Shown: positions 8,005 to 17,599, counted from the first letter of the stretch. The stretch: 46,532 nt of DNA from an uncultured Lachnospiraceae bacterium (GCA_947626365.1 CANQRW010000023.1:1-46532); one strand, 5' to 3'. Made by a program: numbers and translations. The notes: generated by a model from the letters alone, not told the origin.

Positions 8005-8598
8005 TCAATTCACTTTCAATTCCTTCATGCATTTTTCATCTGCATAAAAAACAATTTTCGTGCCCTCTTTTATATTGATTGTCAGTCCATGCTCATCAAT
8101 CCTGCCGGAGTATACGTGATTATCATTGCCCCCTTGGAATATATAATAGATTTTGGCCGTATTTTCGTTGCCTTCCGGAAGTTCAATATTATAATCTATT
8201 TCTTCGAATTGACGCGACCACCAAAACTTCCATCTTTTTCTTTTTTCTCTTTTTATATGGATCGCAACCTCTTTAACTTTTCGTTTCAAACAGATAGGCT
8301 GCCTCTGATTTGAAATATAGAGAACCCCATCTTCTATCAGTGCCGGATATAACGCATATCCTACTGTCGTCTCAGAGGCCAATATCCTATGCGATAAACA
8401 AAGATTCTTATGGTATAAAATGGGTCTCTTCCTCTCCTGCCGGTAGTCCTCAAGGGTTTCATCATCCATCTGCGGAAACAGCGCACACAAACAATATCGA
8501 CTTCCAAGTGCAAAATCCCACCGTATAATTTTGCCGGCTTCTAACTTTAAGCAAATAATCCCAGGGTCAACATATGGTGTCTGCTCAATTTCCCACAT
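8005..8598 (-). CDS. Unrecognised 197-aa protein, fourth gene of tubulin/vWA operon
   Basis: No family recognised. It is mostly beta-rich in appearance, with a basic tryptophan-rich patch in the middle (KREKRKRWKFWW, about residues 115-126) that could touch a membrane or nucleic acid. No signal peptide or TM segment. The ribosome site GGAGG lies 6 nt before ATG 8598, and the gene begins 13 nt after the stop of the 635-aa gene. A similar basic W-rich patch (RRWWKRKP) occurs in that neighbour, which may hint at a shared binding surface; this is inference. Confidence 0.6.
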   Translation of the reverse strand: MWEIEQTPYVDPGIICLKLEAGKIIRWDFALGSRYCLCALFPQMDDETLEDYRQERKRPILYHKNLCLSHRILASETTVGYALYPALIEDGVLYISNQRQPICLKRKVKEVAIHIKREKRKRWKFWWSRQFEEIDYNIELPEGNENTAKIYYIFQGGNDNHVYSGRIDEHGLTINIKEGTKIVFYADEKCMKELKVN

Positions 8599-8611
8599 TT
8601 ATTGCCTCCGT

Positions 8612-10519
8612 CTATTCATGAACAGTGTTAAAAAAATTGTATATCGGCAGCTGTTCCAAGCTCTTAATATGCTGACAATACAGAATTGCAGAATTCCTGT
8701 TATTCTGTCGGCTCAGAAAAGCAGATACTAAGTCCTCATTGTAAATTTCTCCCCGCATTTGTAAAACTCTCATATCTTCAATCTGCAAATGCTGTTCATT
8801 TTCCGCATTATCGTCTTGACATTTCTGCTCCACCAAACCAATTATATTATATTGCTTGTTAATCTCAGAAAGCAGTTGTTCGACCATGAAACAAAAATCT
8901 GCTTTCTCAGTATTCCCCTGCAAAAAATAATTGTAAATCCTTTCTCGTACAGTATCTATTGCCTCTTTTTTCTCACTCAGCAGATGAATCATATCTCTCA
9001 ACAGCCTGTCCAGTTTCCAGCGCCGTCCTTCATCTGCGCTAAGCAAAAGCTGTTCCCAGTCCCAAAATGCTGTTTGAAAAAAAGTGTTCACCATCTGATA
9101 CATAAATGATATATGCCTAATCCAGTTGTCAACGTATCTTTCAATTTCCGAAAGGCTTTCCCTCATTATATCATAATAATAGCATTCTGCCTGATAACTG
9201 CCCCATTCCATTAAAATATCCAGCTGATAGTCATATGGCTTCCTTTTCCACCATCTTCTCTTTTGAAGTCTCTTTTCACTCAACCACTGCTCCAGCCGTT
9301 CCCTTGCCGCTCGGGTCTCTTCGTTGTTCTTTTGCTGGTATGGGGTAAGCTCGGATTTCAAAAAAGCCGATAATTGTTCTATATATTTTTTATCCAGCAG
9401 CTTCGACATGTTTCCGAGCATTTTCTCATTAAGCCACGCTGAAACATATGTCTGGCAATACATCGTCGTATGCTTTGCTGCACATTTTCGCGTTTCATTG
9501 TAATTGATTCTCATATAGTCCAGATAATTATCCCCATAGTATTGACTTAGGAAATCGCCCGGAATACAATTTCTGGCATTTTCAATTGTACTTTCTGCAT
9601 AATATCCGATAAATGGAAGGCCATTCTGCAGAGCAATCAGTTCTTCTCTCAGTTTTATATTCAAAGACTCCAATTCCAGCCTGCGGCCCCTAAAGTATTT
9701 CCCTTTCGGTTCCTTTATTTGAAGCAGCTTTTCAGCAAATGCACACTTCAATGCCGTTATTTTGTCATTATCCTCAAGAAAAAGTTCTTTCTTCCCAAGT
9801 GTAAATAACTTGCTTCCGTCTGCCAGCGCCAGTTCTTGAAGTTCCTGAAATAAATCTCTCCTTTCATTTTCCGATAGATTACATACACCGTTTCCGAGTG
9901 CAATTGTATCTATCGCCAATTCATAAATCTGTTCTGTTTCCGCCGCTACGACCTCCTCGCTGGAGATCTCAGAAAGAAGAAATACGAAGCGGACTGCCTT
10001 CTCTAACTGTACTGCATTAAGTTGTTGCCAAAAATCCGGAATACTCCTCCGTTGATTTTGAAGGAGGAAATAATCTTCTTTCACTATGTAATACAAGTCA
10101 AAATTAATACAATTTAAATAGGCCAGATGAAATGCTTCATATAGCGCTCGGATTATTGCCGGGAAATCAAGCTTTCCTTGATATCTACCAACCAGTATGC
10201 AAACGTTAATATCTCCTTTGCGCTGATATTTTATAAGCTTCGATTTTCGAACTGCCAAATCGAGATTTCTTTTACTTTCGTCATCCCATTCGACTGAGCC
10301 GGCAACGTTTAACGCCAAATCAACTGCGAAATGAAGGCCCTCAATATTAGCCGAGTCTTTTCCCAATTTAAGTAAAATCACACTATTAGAAGTCCATTGA
10401 TGCAAACCTGGCACTTTCCCAATTTCTGGCGGTATCTCGCCGACAAACACCATACAAACTGGATTTTGCAGTATTTTCCTTTCATCAGGCATTAAATCCA
10501 TTTTCTGATCCCGCATCAT
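8612..10519 (-). CDS. Unrecognised 635-aa largely helical protein, third gene of tubulin/vWA operon
   Basis: No signal peptide or TM segment. The first 200 residues look alpha/beta (VCMVFVGEIPPEIGK, NSVILLKLGKD, NVCILVGRYQGK), a Rossmann- or vWA-like pattern without a clear MIDAS. Residues about 200-635 are predominantly helical, with charged coiled-coil-like runs and a basic RRWWKRKP patch. AAGGAG 9 nt before ATG 10519 supports the start, 35 nt after the tubulin-like gene. Large helical partners accompany FtsZ-like/vWA pairs in other genomes. I infer an adaptor or regulator of the tubulin-like filament, with no direct evidence of function. Confidence 0.6.
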   Translation of the reverse strand: MMRDQKMDLMPDERKILQNPVCMVFVGEIPPEIGKVPGLHQWTSNSVILLKLGKDSANIEGLHFAVDLALNVAGSVEWDDESKRNLDLAVRKSKLIKYQRKGDINVCILVGRYQGKLDFPAIIRALYEAFHLAYLNCINFDLYYIVKEDYFLLQNQRRSIPDFWQQLNAVQLEKAVRFVFLLSEISSEEVVAAETEQIYELAIDTIALGNGVCNLSENERRDLFQELQELALADGSKLFTLGKKELFLEDNDKITALKCAFAEKLLQIKEPKGKYFRGRRLELESLNIKLREELIALQNGLPFIGYYAESTIENARNCIPGDFLSQYYGDNYLDYMRINYNETRKCAAKHTTMYCQTYVSAWLNEKMLGNMSKLLDKKYIEQLSAFLKSELTPYQQKNNEETRAARERLEQWLSEKRLQKRRWWKRKPYDYQLDILMEWGSYQAECYYYDIMRESLSEIERYVDNWIRHISFMYQMVNTFFQTAFWDWEQLLLSADEGRRWKLDRLLRDMIHLLSEKKEAIDTVRERIYNYFLQGNTEKADFCFMVEQLLSEINKQYNIIGLVEQKCQDDNAENEQHLQIEDMRVLQMRGEIYNEDLVSAFLSRQNNRNSAILYCQHIKSLEQLPIYNFFNTVHE

Positions 10520-10554
10520 GTTGATCAGCTCCTTATGATTCTTTCACTGAATCC

Positions 10555-13023
10555 TTAGTCACTTTTAGAAAGCTCTTTATCTATTATATTGCGTTGTATA
10601 TACATGCGGATAAACATATTTTTTGCCAATTCGTCGTATTCATCATCACTATAGCTTTCCTTTTTTTCAATATCTCCTATCGGGATTCCCTCTTCATCTC
10701 CCATTTTGTCTATACAATACCGATGGGATTTATCATTAAATGTTATTATTTTATTCTCTTTCGCCTTACCAAACACCTCGCCATAATGTCGATTCCTTTC
10801 CTTTTCCTCTGGTCTGATAAACCCAGCATCAGCAGTCCACTTTGACTCACAATAAGGCGATGGCAGCTCCCTCCAGTCTTTACCGTCTACAGCATACAAG
10901 TGGAGGCCATCCTTATTCTGAGCCTTAATATAGCAGTCCTCAAACTCCTTAATTCCTTCATAATTATATAACGCATATCCTGGAGAATAAATCACTTTTG
11001 CCATGCGCCCGGTGATACCCTGTTTATCGATATCTGGTTTCTGATCCGATTGCTCCTGCCACTTTTCAGCCAGTTTACCCAATCCTTCCTCTCCCGGAAC
11101 TGATAAAATTTCGTAAACAGTATATTCCTCCGAATTCGTCGGCGCCATGGGCCATAATGTACTCTCTTCGTTAAGCTGACTAAATATTTCTTTCACTCGT
11201 TCAACTTTCTTTTGATCTCCATCCATATAATCCAGATTTTTCATAATCGAAAGGCTACCACTTTCTCTAAAATAATCAGACAACAGTTCTGCCACATAAT
11301 CCGACAGCCAGACGATATCTGCATCTACATTGGCAACGCCCAGCCATTTATCCTTATTCTCCTGAATATTCTTCAGCAGTTCGGCCGAAGCTTTTACCGT
11401 GCTCTCCTTGTATTGAATTGTTGAACGTATTTTCTCAAATTCCTCTCTACCGGCCAGCCATGTTTCATCCATATCAAGCAGATTATACTGTGTGCAGCGG
11501 TTATAAAGAATGTCCATGCATTTCTGGATTGTCACATAGTCCGATCGGAGAGCTTCTAAATCAGCTATAAATTCAAATAACCATTCCTTGTATTCGCCAA
11601 AGATTTTTTTGTATCGTCCTTTTCTGTAACGTTTAAAGATCTGTATGCGGCTGCTCCTATACTCTTCCCTAAATAGTGCGTCCAAGCCATAATTCATACT
11701 TTTCTTACGATCATCTTTTTCCTGTAAGAAGAGTCTTAGATCATTATAAGTTTCAAAATGCAGCTTTCGCCCGGCGCTCTCCGCATCCCATTTATCTTTG
11801 ATCTGCCGTTTTATAGATCTTACGAGCCGCAGAGCTGTGTAAACACTATTTATTTTTGTCTGAAATCCTTCAAACTCTGCTTTCATCCACGGGCTGTCCC
11901 TCAAAGGCGGCTCAGGTTTATCTATCCCCATCATTTCTGTAAATACATCCCTCAGCCATAGACTGTAATAATAGTCTCTGGGAAGATATTTCGCCTTTGC
12001 TCCTATTGATATATAATGAGCAAATGTAAAGTCTTTTGAATCTTTGTTATGAACAATATTGCTCTTAGCTGCTTGAATTCCAAAACACCCGTCTCTCTTC
12101 TCCTGCATTTCTGTAAGGATATACTCCGAAATTTTCTGATATATGGAATCTTCTGACCCAGCGATATTACGCCCTGACCGCATCGCTCCGACCAGAACGC
12201 AATAATCAAAAATATTGGCCTTTGAATGAATGGATCCAATATGGCCCGGATACGTCTGATCAAACGACTGGTGGTACCGCTCCAGCATCATCAGATACTC
12301 AAGTTCTTTCAATGCTGCAAATCCGTTCCGTTTAATATTCTCGATCGTTATATTCTTTAATCCTGGTTTTATACATGTTACATCTGGCATCACTATGATT
12401 CCATTCAGTTCTACCGTTTCGCAGATATTTCTTATCATGTAACTAACATCCACGAACATCCCGGATCCCGTTCCCCCGCCAATTCCGGTAATCAGGAATA
12501 CTTGAATCCGTTTCTTACTCTGGTCACAGCCAATGCTTAGCCGGCCAATCCGTGTCTTAATAGCATCATAAATACGCTGAGCGTTTAAAAACAATATCAG
12601 CCGCCCTGCCTGACGAACTCCTGCTGCTCCATTCATAATACGAAAAGGGGACATATTTTTATCCAGCCACTCTGTAACCCCGGGAGGAAATATCTTAGGA
12701 TTCTTTTCACCTTCTCTAAGCAGCATCGCGGTATCTGCGCTTTGAATTACAATCCTGTCCTCCTTTCTGAAGAGATCACTATATGCAATGTTATCTGCGT
12801 CAATAAGCATATATTCTAAATGGGAAGTGTTTTTATGTGTATAGATAGAATCTATACGATTTTTTAATATTGCCAACGCCCTAATGCCACTCCCGCCAAT
12901 GCCGACAAACATAGTCGGAACTTCCTGCAGCCGTAAGCTTCCATCCTGCGGTGCCCGCAAAAAAATACTGTCTCCATGCTTGTCTCTCCACTCATTATTT
13001 ATGTAACTCTGCACATTCACCAT
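10555..13023 (-). CDS. Tubulin/FtsZ-superfamily GTPase (Tubulin_2 / FtsZ-like type)
   Basis: 822 aa, cytoplasmic. Tubulin-superfamily loops are readable in order: T1 MFVGIGGSGIRAL (38-50), MLIDADN (72-78), T3-like NGAAGVRQAGR (131-141) and the T4 G-box ITGIGGGTGSGMFVD (178-192). This is the GGGTGS/T tubulin signature that binds the GTP phosphates. The protein is far longer than FtsZ (about 350-400 aa): the N-terminal 350 or so residues hold the GTPase and the rest is a helical, charged extension. The length and the GAAGxRQAGR loop fit the Tubulin_2 family, not cell-division FtsZ. ATG 13023 has AGGAGG 5 nt upstream, and the gene starts 9 nt after the vWA gene, so the two are tightly coupled. 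It probably polymerises or switches in response to the membrane partner; the function is inferred from architecture. Confidence 0.85.
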   Translation of the reverse strand: MVNVQSYINNEWRDKHGDSIFLRAPQDGSLRLQEVPTMFVGIGGSGIRALAILKNRIDSIYTHKNTSHLEYMLIDADNIAYSDLFRKEDRIVIQSADTAMLLREGEKNPKIFPPGVTEWLDKNMSPFRIMNGAAGVRQAGRLILFLNAQRIYDAIKTRIGRLSIGCDQSKKRIQVFLITGIGGGTGSGMFVDVSYMIRNICETVELNGIIVMPDVTCIKPGLKNITIENIKRNGFAALKELEYLMMLERYHQSFDQTYPGHIGSIHSKANIFDYCVLVGAMRSGRNIAGSEDSIYQKISEYILTEMQEKRDGCFGIQAAKSNIVHNKDSKDFTFAHYISIGAKAKYLPRDYYYSLWLRDVFTEMMGIDKPEPPLRDSPWMKAEFEGFQTKINSVYTALRLVRSIKRQIKDKWDAESAGRKLHFETYNDLRLFLQEKDDRKKSMNYGLDALFREEYRSSRIQIFKRYRKGRYKKIFGEYKEWLFEFIADLEALRSDYVTIQKCMDILYNRCTQYNLLDMDETWLAGREEFEKIRSTIQYKESTVKASAELLKNIQENKDKWLGVANVDADIVWLSDYVAELLSDYFRESGSLSIMKNLDYMDGDQKKVERVKEIFSQLNEESTLWPMAPTNSEEYTVYEILSVPGEEGLGKLAEKWQEQSDQKPDIDKQGITGRMAKVIYSPGYALYNYEGIKEFEDCYIKAQNKDGLHLYAVDGKDWRELPSPYCESKWTADAGFIRPEEKERNRHYGEVFGKAKENKIITFNDKSHRYCIDKMGDEEGIPIGDIEKKESYSDDEYDELAKNMFIRMYIQRNIIDKELSKSD

Positions 13024-13032
13024 GTAAACCTC

Positions 13033-16000
13033 CTACCTTTGTATATCGATGCAGCCATTGATTACTTTCTGTTGTGACTTTCTTTCTTCTGTATAATAAA
13101 AGTCTCCATCGTTATAAGTAACAGTTATAGGGTTCCCCTTTACCGTGCAGTCTTTACGAACTCCGGTTTTGGCCTTGGGCCATATGGTTTTTTCCTTCTT
13201 CCCATTATATCGTATAATAATCTTAACGGCTGTGCTTCGATGATATAATCCAACAATTAATGGAAAAGTCGCTATAGACAATATAATGACAATCATAATG
13301 ACAACCAACTTATCCGGTTCTTCTTTGACGACAAGTTTCAGTTCCGGCGACTCTTCTCCATATTTGTCTATCACTGTGATTGGCAGCTCAGTTGTTTTCC
13401 ACATATGAACTGGTAATAACGATTTTCTTCTAATTTTGATCGTTATCTTGTCTTTCATCTGCACGTTTTCAATATTTTTGGGAACCACTTCAAAATATTC
13501 ATTATCTCCGAATTTGACATCAAAATCATGATCATCCGGGTCAACAAACCAGCCCTTTATGTTTTCCTCCGCAAAACACTCTCCCCATGGCAGACATGCA
13601 ATGCGCACTACATGATCCTGAAACAAATCTGTCGCCTTCGGGGCATTATTCAACACAGAAAGTGTCTTCTTCAAACTCTCATGCCCTGGAACTTCAATAT
13701 TTAGCTCATAGTCACCTTTAGCCTTTGTTGTAAACTCATATTCCGCTTTTCCCGAAGAAAAATCCAGCTGTGTTTCCTCACATATTTCACCGTTAGGATT
13801 CGTGACCGTAATTTTCCCTTCATCCACATTAATTCCATTCTTTAATCTAATATCTACATGAACGGGCTTCCCCAGGATCACTTCTTTAGGTGCTGTAACG
13901 CTAAATGTTGAATTATTCACCTGCAAAGATTTGGAGATATCAGTATCAGTTCCGTTCCTTTTTAAGGTTATAATATATTTCTTTTCTTCGGAGAAACTGG
14001 TTTCAATCTCATAGTATTCTCCTTCTGGCGATAATTCAAGCTCACCTTTAGAATCTCCATCAACAAATAGTTCCCATTGATCCTCCATATACTCTTCGCA
14101 GATTTCTGCCTTAACCGTTTTCTTTTCAGAGCCAACCATAGAATATGGCGCCAGATGGAATGTAACAGTTTCCCCACATTTGACATCCTCGGGACTGACT
14201 ATTAGTTCATAAGATACATCTGACGCAGACACTTCCAGCGCTGAAGTTTCCACCGTAAAGCTTGTCACCCCAACTATATTATCCTCAGAAACGCTGTCAT
14301 CATATGTGGCGCCGATTGTAATATATTTGCTTCCTGCACTTCTCAGAATGTACTCGCCCGCAAAGCTCCCATCTGGTTCGACTTCAATCTCTTCATAACT
14401 GTCATCAGCAAGATCCCGGATCCAGAGCTTCAAATATTCCTCGAAATCCATATCCGAGTTCTCCTGATTGTCATTTATTTTCCCTGTAATCCGTACTGTC
14501 TCACCCAGGCATCCGATCCAAGATCCACGGTCAAGCAGGATATCCACATCTGCATAGGAATAAAATGCAATATCAAACTGCATTTCAGCTTCATCGAAGC
14601 ATTGGATTATATAGATCCCAGGCTCCAAATCAAACAGTTTAACCGTCGCGGAGATGCCAGAGTTAATTACTAAGCAGTCGATCTGCGTTCCATCTTTTTT
14701 CTGCACACGAATTTTCTTATTCTGAATTATAGATTCAACCAATTCACGTTTTTCTTCAATATTGTCCAGATGCGGCGTAACATTTATAATCGTTTCGCTG
14801 GTTCCAGGTATCTTAAACTCCAGTTCTGATAATATATTATCGTATATAACTGAATCCACACGAAATACGGCCTTAAAGTAATCATCGTACTTTTTTCGGA
14901 TCTGCTTCATAACATCCGCATCTTTCCAATTGAGTTCACACAAATCAGCCTTAAATAGCTGCTCTTTTGGATGCCGCTCTCTCAAACGATTTTGGAAATT
15001 TTTCATTCCGTCCGCTACTTCCGTTATCTCTTTTCTTTTATCATCCGGCACCGCAATCCCTAAATACTTTCTAATTACTTCTTTATCTGCCGCATTATCA
15101 TATTCATACTGCAACCGGTTTCCAAGAGATTCTTTACTCGGTATAAGTCCTAAGAAATAGCAGTCTTCGGGAATCCTTTCCGCAGCCGTCATTAAGTCTT
15201 TATAGGATTCTATATCTTCTTCAAACCCCTTTTTGGTATTCACATCAATTAAACCATCTGTAATGAACAGAACGATCTTACGGCTTTTCTTCTCTGTACC
15301 CCTTTGCATGTCTTCCAGAATATCGGCACAATATTCCATCGCTCTTCCAATATCAGTATTACTTCCATCGTATTCCGTATTATTTACATTGTTTTTGATG
15401 TTATCCAGCAGACTTTGATTCTTATAATCTTTAAGATATTGCCAACTTCTTCCGTTATTTTCAGTTATTGCATACGGTTGATCCGCAAACGAAACAACCG
15501 CGATTTTAAGTGGATATTGTGCTTTGGGTATCCGGTCAATAAACTCGTCAATCATATAGACTACCTGTTCATATCCAGCGACCTGTTTCATAGATCCACT
15601 TACATCATGTACTATAACAATATGATATTCTTCATCGTCTTGCGTACCGACAGGCTGATTAGCTGGAGATTCTTCATCGTCCTCCGTACTGGCAAGCTGA
15701 TTGGCTGGAGATTCTTTGAGCTCTACCTTGTCACTGTTTTTATCAGCACGTGCCTGTGTTTGCTCAGTTGAACTATCTTTCCCCTTATTCAGTATCTTTG
15801 GCTCCTGTTCTTCATCCTGAACTTCTCTTACCCACACCACTAATTCTGTTTCCCACAGTTTTCCTTCAAAGAGTTGCCGTACAAAGACCGGTATACTTAT
15901 CCAAGGCGATAATTTTTCAGGTTTCTGAGTATATACATGTTTAACCTTATATGTTGCCTCTGCCTTTATAGATATGATTCCTCCGTTCTCGCCTAGGATT

Positions 16001-16377
16001 GTTGCACTACTATCTATTAATTCTTCCCCCTTCTTTGTGGTTCCTACTTGTTGCAAACTTTCCCAGTTTTTATCCTCCATGCCATACAGAACTCCCCACA
16101 AAAAGCCAAAATACATTATCAAAATGCAGAAAAAAATACGAATTCCTTTACGATCCTGCGACTTTTCTCTTTTCCTCAAAAAAGATAAGACTACTTCTAA
16201 CACTCCAATTCCCAAAAGACTCATTAACGTTTTTACTTGTTTCAAAAGCACCACGGGGCTTGTTATAACCTGAATAATATAGACTTTTGAATAAATGTCA
16301 TATTCATAAACTACTACGCCCAAAATGATAAAGAACAAAAAGCCAATAATATATCTCCATTTTTTCTCTTTATCCAT
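13033..16377 (-). CDS. Membrane-anchored vWA protein with Ig-like repeats, first gene of tubulin/vWA operon
   Basis: 1114 aa. TM segments lie at about 8-27, 47-66 and 79-99, and a fourth at about 1023-1046. The positive-inside rule (KEKKWR, LRKREKSQDRKGIR and YHRS as inner loops) puts residues 100-1022 outside and the last 68 or so residues in the cytoplasm. The extracellular part carries a low-complexity linker with two 14-aa repeats (222-249), a vWA domain with MIDAS DVSGSM (258-263), SNTD and ITDGLID, and then several beta-rich Ig-like modules (about 550-1010). The cytoplasmic tail is a small beta-rich domain that could contact the tubulin-like protein. GGGGGAA lies about 7 nt before ATG 16377. 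The gene heads a five-gene operon after a 433-nt non-coding stretch. Role inferred: surface sensing or adhesion linked to a cytoplasmic filament. Confidence 0.85.
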   Translation of the reverse strand: MDKEKKWRYIIGFLFFIILGVVVYEYDIYSKVYIIQVITSPVVLLKQVKTLMSLLGIGVLEVVLSFLRKREKSQDRKGIRIFFCILIMYFGFLWGVLYGMEDKNWESLQQVGTTKKGEELIDSSATILGENGGIISIKAEATYKVKHVYTQKPEKLSPWISIPVFVRQLFEGKLWETELVVWVREVQDEEQEPKILNKGKDSSTEQTQARADKNSDKVELKESPANQLASTEDDEESPANQPVGTQDDEEYHIVIVHDVSGSMKQVAGYEQVVYMIDEFIDRIPKAQYPLKIAVVSFADQPYAITENNGRSWQYLKDYKNQSLLDNIKNNVNNTEYDGSNTDIGRAMEYCADILEDMQRGTEKKSRKIVLFITDGLIDVNTKKGFEEDIESYKDLMTAAERIPEDCYFLGLIPSKESLGNRLQYEYDNAADKEVIRKYLGIAVPDDKRKEITEVADGMKNFQNRLRERHPKEQLFKADLCELNWKDADVMKQIRKKYDDYFKAVFRVDSVIYDNILSELEFKIPGTSETIINVTPHLDNIEEKRELVESIIQNKKIRVQKKDGTQIDCLVINSGISATVKLFDLEPGIYIIQCFDEAEMQFDIAFYSYADVDILLDRGSWIGCLGETVRITGKINDNQENSDMDFEEYLKLWIRDLADDSYEEIEVEPDGSFAGEYILRSAGSKYITIGATYDDSVSEDNIVGVTSFTVETSALEVSASDVSYELIVSPEDVKCGETVTFHLAPYSMVGSEKKTVKAEICEEYMEDQWELFVDGDSKGELELSPEGEYYEIETSFSEEKKYIITLKRNGTDTDISKSLQVNNSTFSVTAPKEVILGKPVHVDIRLKNGINVDEGKITVTNPNGEICEETQLDFSSGKAEYEFTTKAKGDYELNIEVPGHESLKKTLSVLNNAPKATDLFQDHVVRIACLPWGECFAEENIKGWFVDPDDHDFDVKFGDNEYFEVVPKNIENVQMKDKITIKIRRKSLLPVHMWKTTELPITVIDKYGEESPELKLVVKEEPDKLVVIMIVIILSIATFPLIVGLYHRSTAVKIIIRYNGKKEKTIWPKAKTGVRKDCTVKGNPITVTYNDGDFYYTEERKSQQKVINGCIDIQR
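15631..15714 (-). repeat. Two tandem 42-bp repeats in the vWA gene linker
   Basis: Encodes ESPANQLASTEDDE followed by ESPANQPVGTQDDE. It is in-frame and lies just before the vWA domain, so copy-number change by slippage would lengthen or shorten the linker without breaking the frame. Confidence 0.75.
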
Positions 16378-16810
16378 ACAGTTCCCCCATTACTTTGCTA
16401 ATAAGGTTATTTTACAAAGTGAGCTTTTTACATTTCTTGTCATTTCACCACGTTTTGTAGGGTTTCTTCTACTACTCTTGTTGCTATACAAAACTTCTCT
16501 TTTCTTTAATGATTTTGTCGATTTCCACGTTTTGAAGAGTTTCTATGCTTTTGGTATTTTGTATTGGTTAGTCATCTTTTCCCTAGGATGTCTCCATCAA
16601 ACGCCTCGTGGCGCATTCCCATTCCATGAAGTTCTCCATCTTCTTACGACATAGATTGCTACACTGTCTGTGAATCCCGTGACTGTGTCATCAAAGACTC
16701 CCGCCGCTCATTACTGTACGGTAATCCCCGTCGCCTGCAAGGACTCTTTGACTCTTTCTCTCCCTTCTATATACTAAGATTTCTCTGAAGCAATGCATAG
16801 CTTCTTTTTA
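16378..16810. other. 433-nt non-coding stretch between capsule locus and tubulin/vWA operon, with inverted repeats
   Basis: No supported gene. It should hold the promoter and leader of the vWA operon (minus strand), but I cannot place a convincing -35/-10 pair. It contains an 11-bp stem with one mismatch (16691-16701 with 16741-16751) enclosing a small palindrome ATTAC…GTAAT (about 16710-16724), an imperfect inverted repeat at 16661-16688, and an 8-bp inverted repeat GTTTTGTA/TACAAAAC (16452-16459, 16487-16494). A direct repeat of CCACGTTTTG plus GTTTCT recurs near 16448 and 16528. Confidence 0.5.
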
Positions 16811-17599
16811 TCATATACTACTATCCGCCCCTTCCTTCGTTTCACACAAAATATTATCCCTAATCTCCGCAAATTCCGGTTTCGTCCGATACAGATAATC
16901 AGCTATCACCTGCATCAGTTCAAAGTCATTTTCATGGTCAAGGTCAAGGACGGCCGTATCATACATCTCAATAATCTCATAATACCCACCATTAAATCCG
17001 CCGCCTGACTTCAAATGTTCCGGCTTATACGCATAAAGGGATGCATTCATATCATAAATAACCGGGGCCTGTTGACGAGAGGTAAATTGTGATGTGATTA
17101 CCTTTCTGGCGCCTTCTTTTTCCGTATATGTAACCTGATTAAAATACGGATTTCTTCTTGCGGTTGTAACTGAATAGGTAATATCAGCCCCTGTTTTCAA
17201 GTGTCTGTCCACCAGATGCGTCAGATCCTCCACAGTTCTGAGCGGTGACGTGATATCCAGATCCACTGCCACATCATACTGATACCCTTTCTTTTCTTCC
17301 ATCCGAAGAATGCAGTCCAGAATAACGTCTTTCTTCCCAACCGCATCGCCGCTGAGTTCCGGACTCCTCTTAATCAAGTTGACTTCCATAAAAGGATTCC
17401 TGTCCATAAGCTGCAGCAGTTCATCACTGTCCGAGTTGATAACAACGTCCCAATCCGTCCCCTGACCATATTTTTTCACATACAGATCAATAGCTGACAG
17501 CGAGTAATATGCCAACGGTTTTCCACAGAACAATCTAAGGTTTTTATTCTTAATCCCTTTCGAACCAGCCCGGCCGCATATGGTAAATAGTAACCTCAT
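16811..17599 (-). CDS. legF: CMP-nonulosonic acid cytidylyltransferase (NeuA/LegF type)
   Basis: Activates a free nonulosonic acid with CTP to the CMP-sugar used by a transferase. 262 aa. The N-terminal signature RAGSKGIKNKNLR (10-22) is the CTP-binding loop of CMP-sialate/legionaminate synthetases, and DLDITSPLR (113-121) is the conserved substrate/metal segment. RSPELSGD (78-85) is also typical. The start overlaps the preceding oxidoreductase stop by 4 nt (ATGA), so it is translationally coupled. It is the last gene of the polysaccharide run. The exact sugar (sialic, legionaminic or a derivative) is inferred from legB/legC upstream; NeuA would be the alternative label. Confidence 0.85.
   Translation of the reverse strand: MRLLFTICGRAGSKGIKNKNLRLFCGKPLAYYSLSAIDLYVKKYGQGTDWDVVINSDSDELLQLMDRNPFMEVNLIKRSPELSGDAVGKKDVILDCILRMEEKKGYQYDVAVDLDITSPLRTVEDLTHLVDRHLKTGADITYSVTTARRNPYFNQVTYTEKEGARKVITSQFTSRQQAPVIYDMNASLYAYKPEHLKSGGGFNGGYYEIIEMYDTAVLDLDHENDFELMQVIADYLYRTKPEFAEIRDNILCETKEGADSSI

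Noticed and set aside
10555-13023. Possibility that the tubulin-like gene is the cell-division FtsZ
   Set aside because: It is twice the usual length, has a divergent T3 region, is coupled to a vWA gene and lacks an FtsZ C-terminal tail or ftsA neighbour.
16788-16810. GAAGC…GCTTC hairpin followed by TTTTT on the plus strand, just past legF
   Set aside because: The T-run is on the strand opposite to transcription and the stem is only 5 bp, so I do not call it a terminator for the polysaccharide operon.
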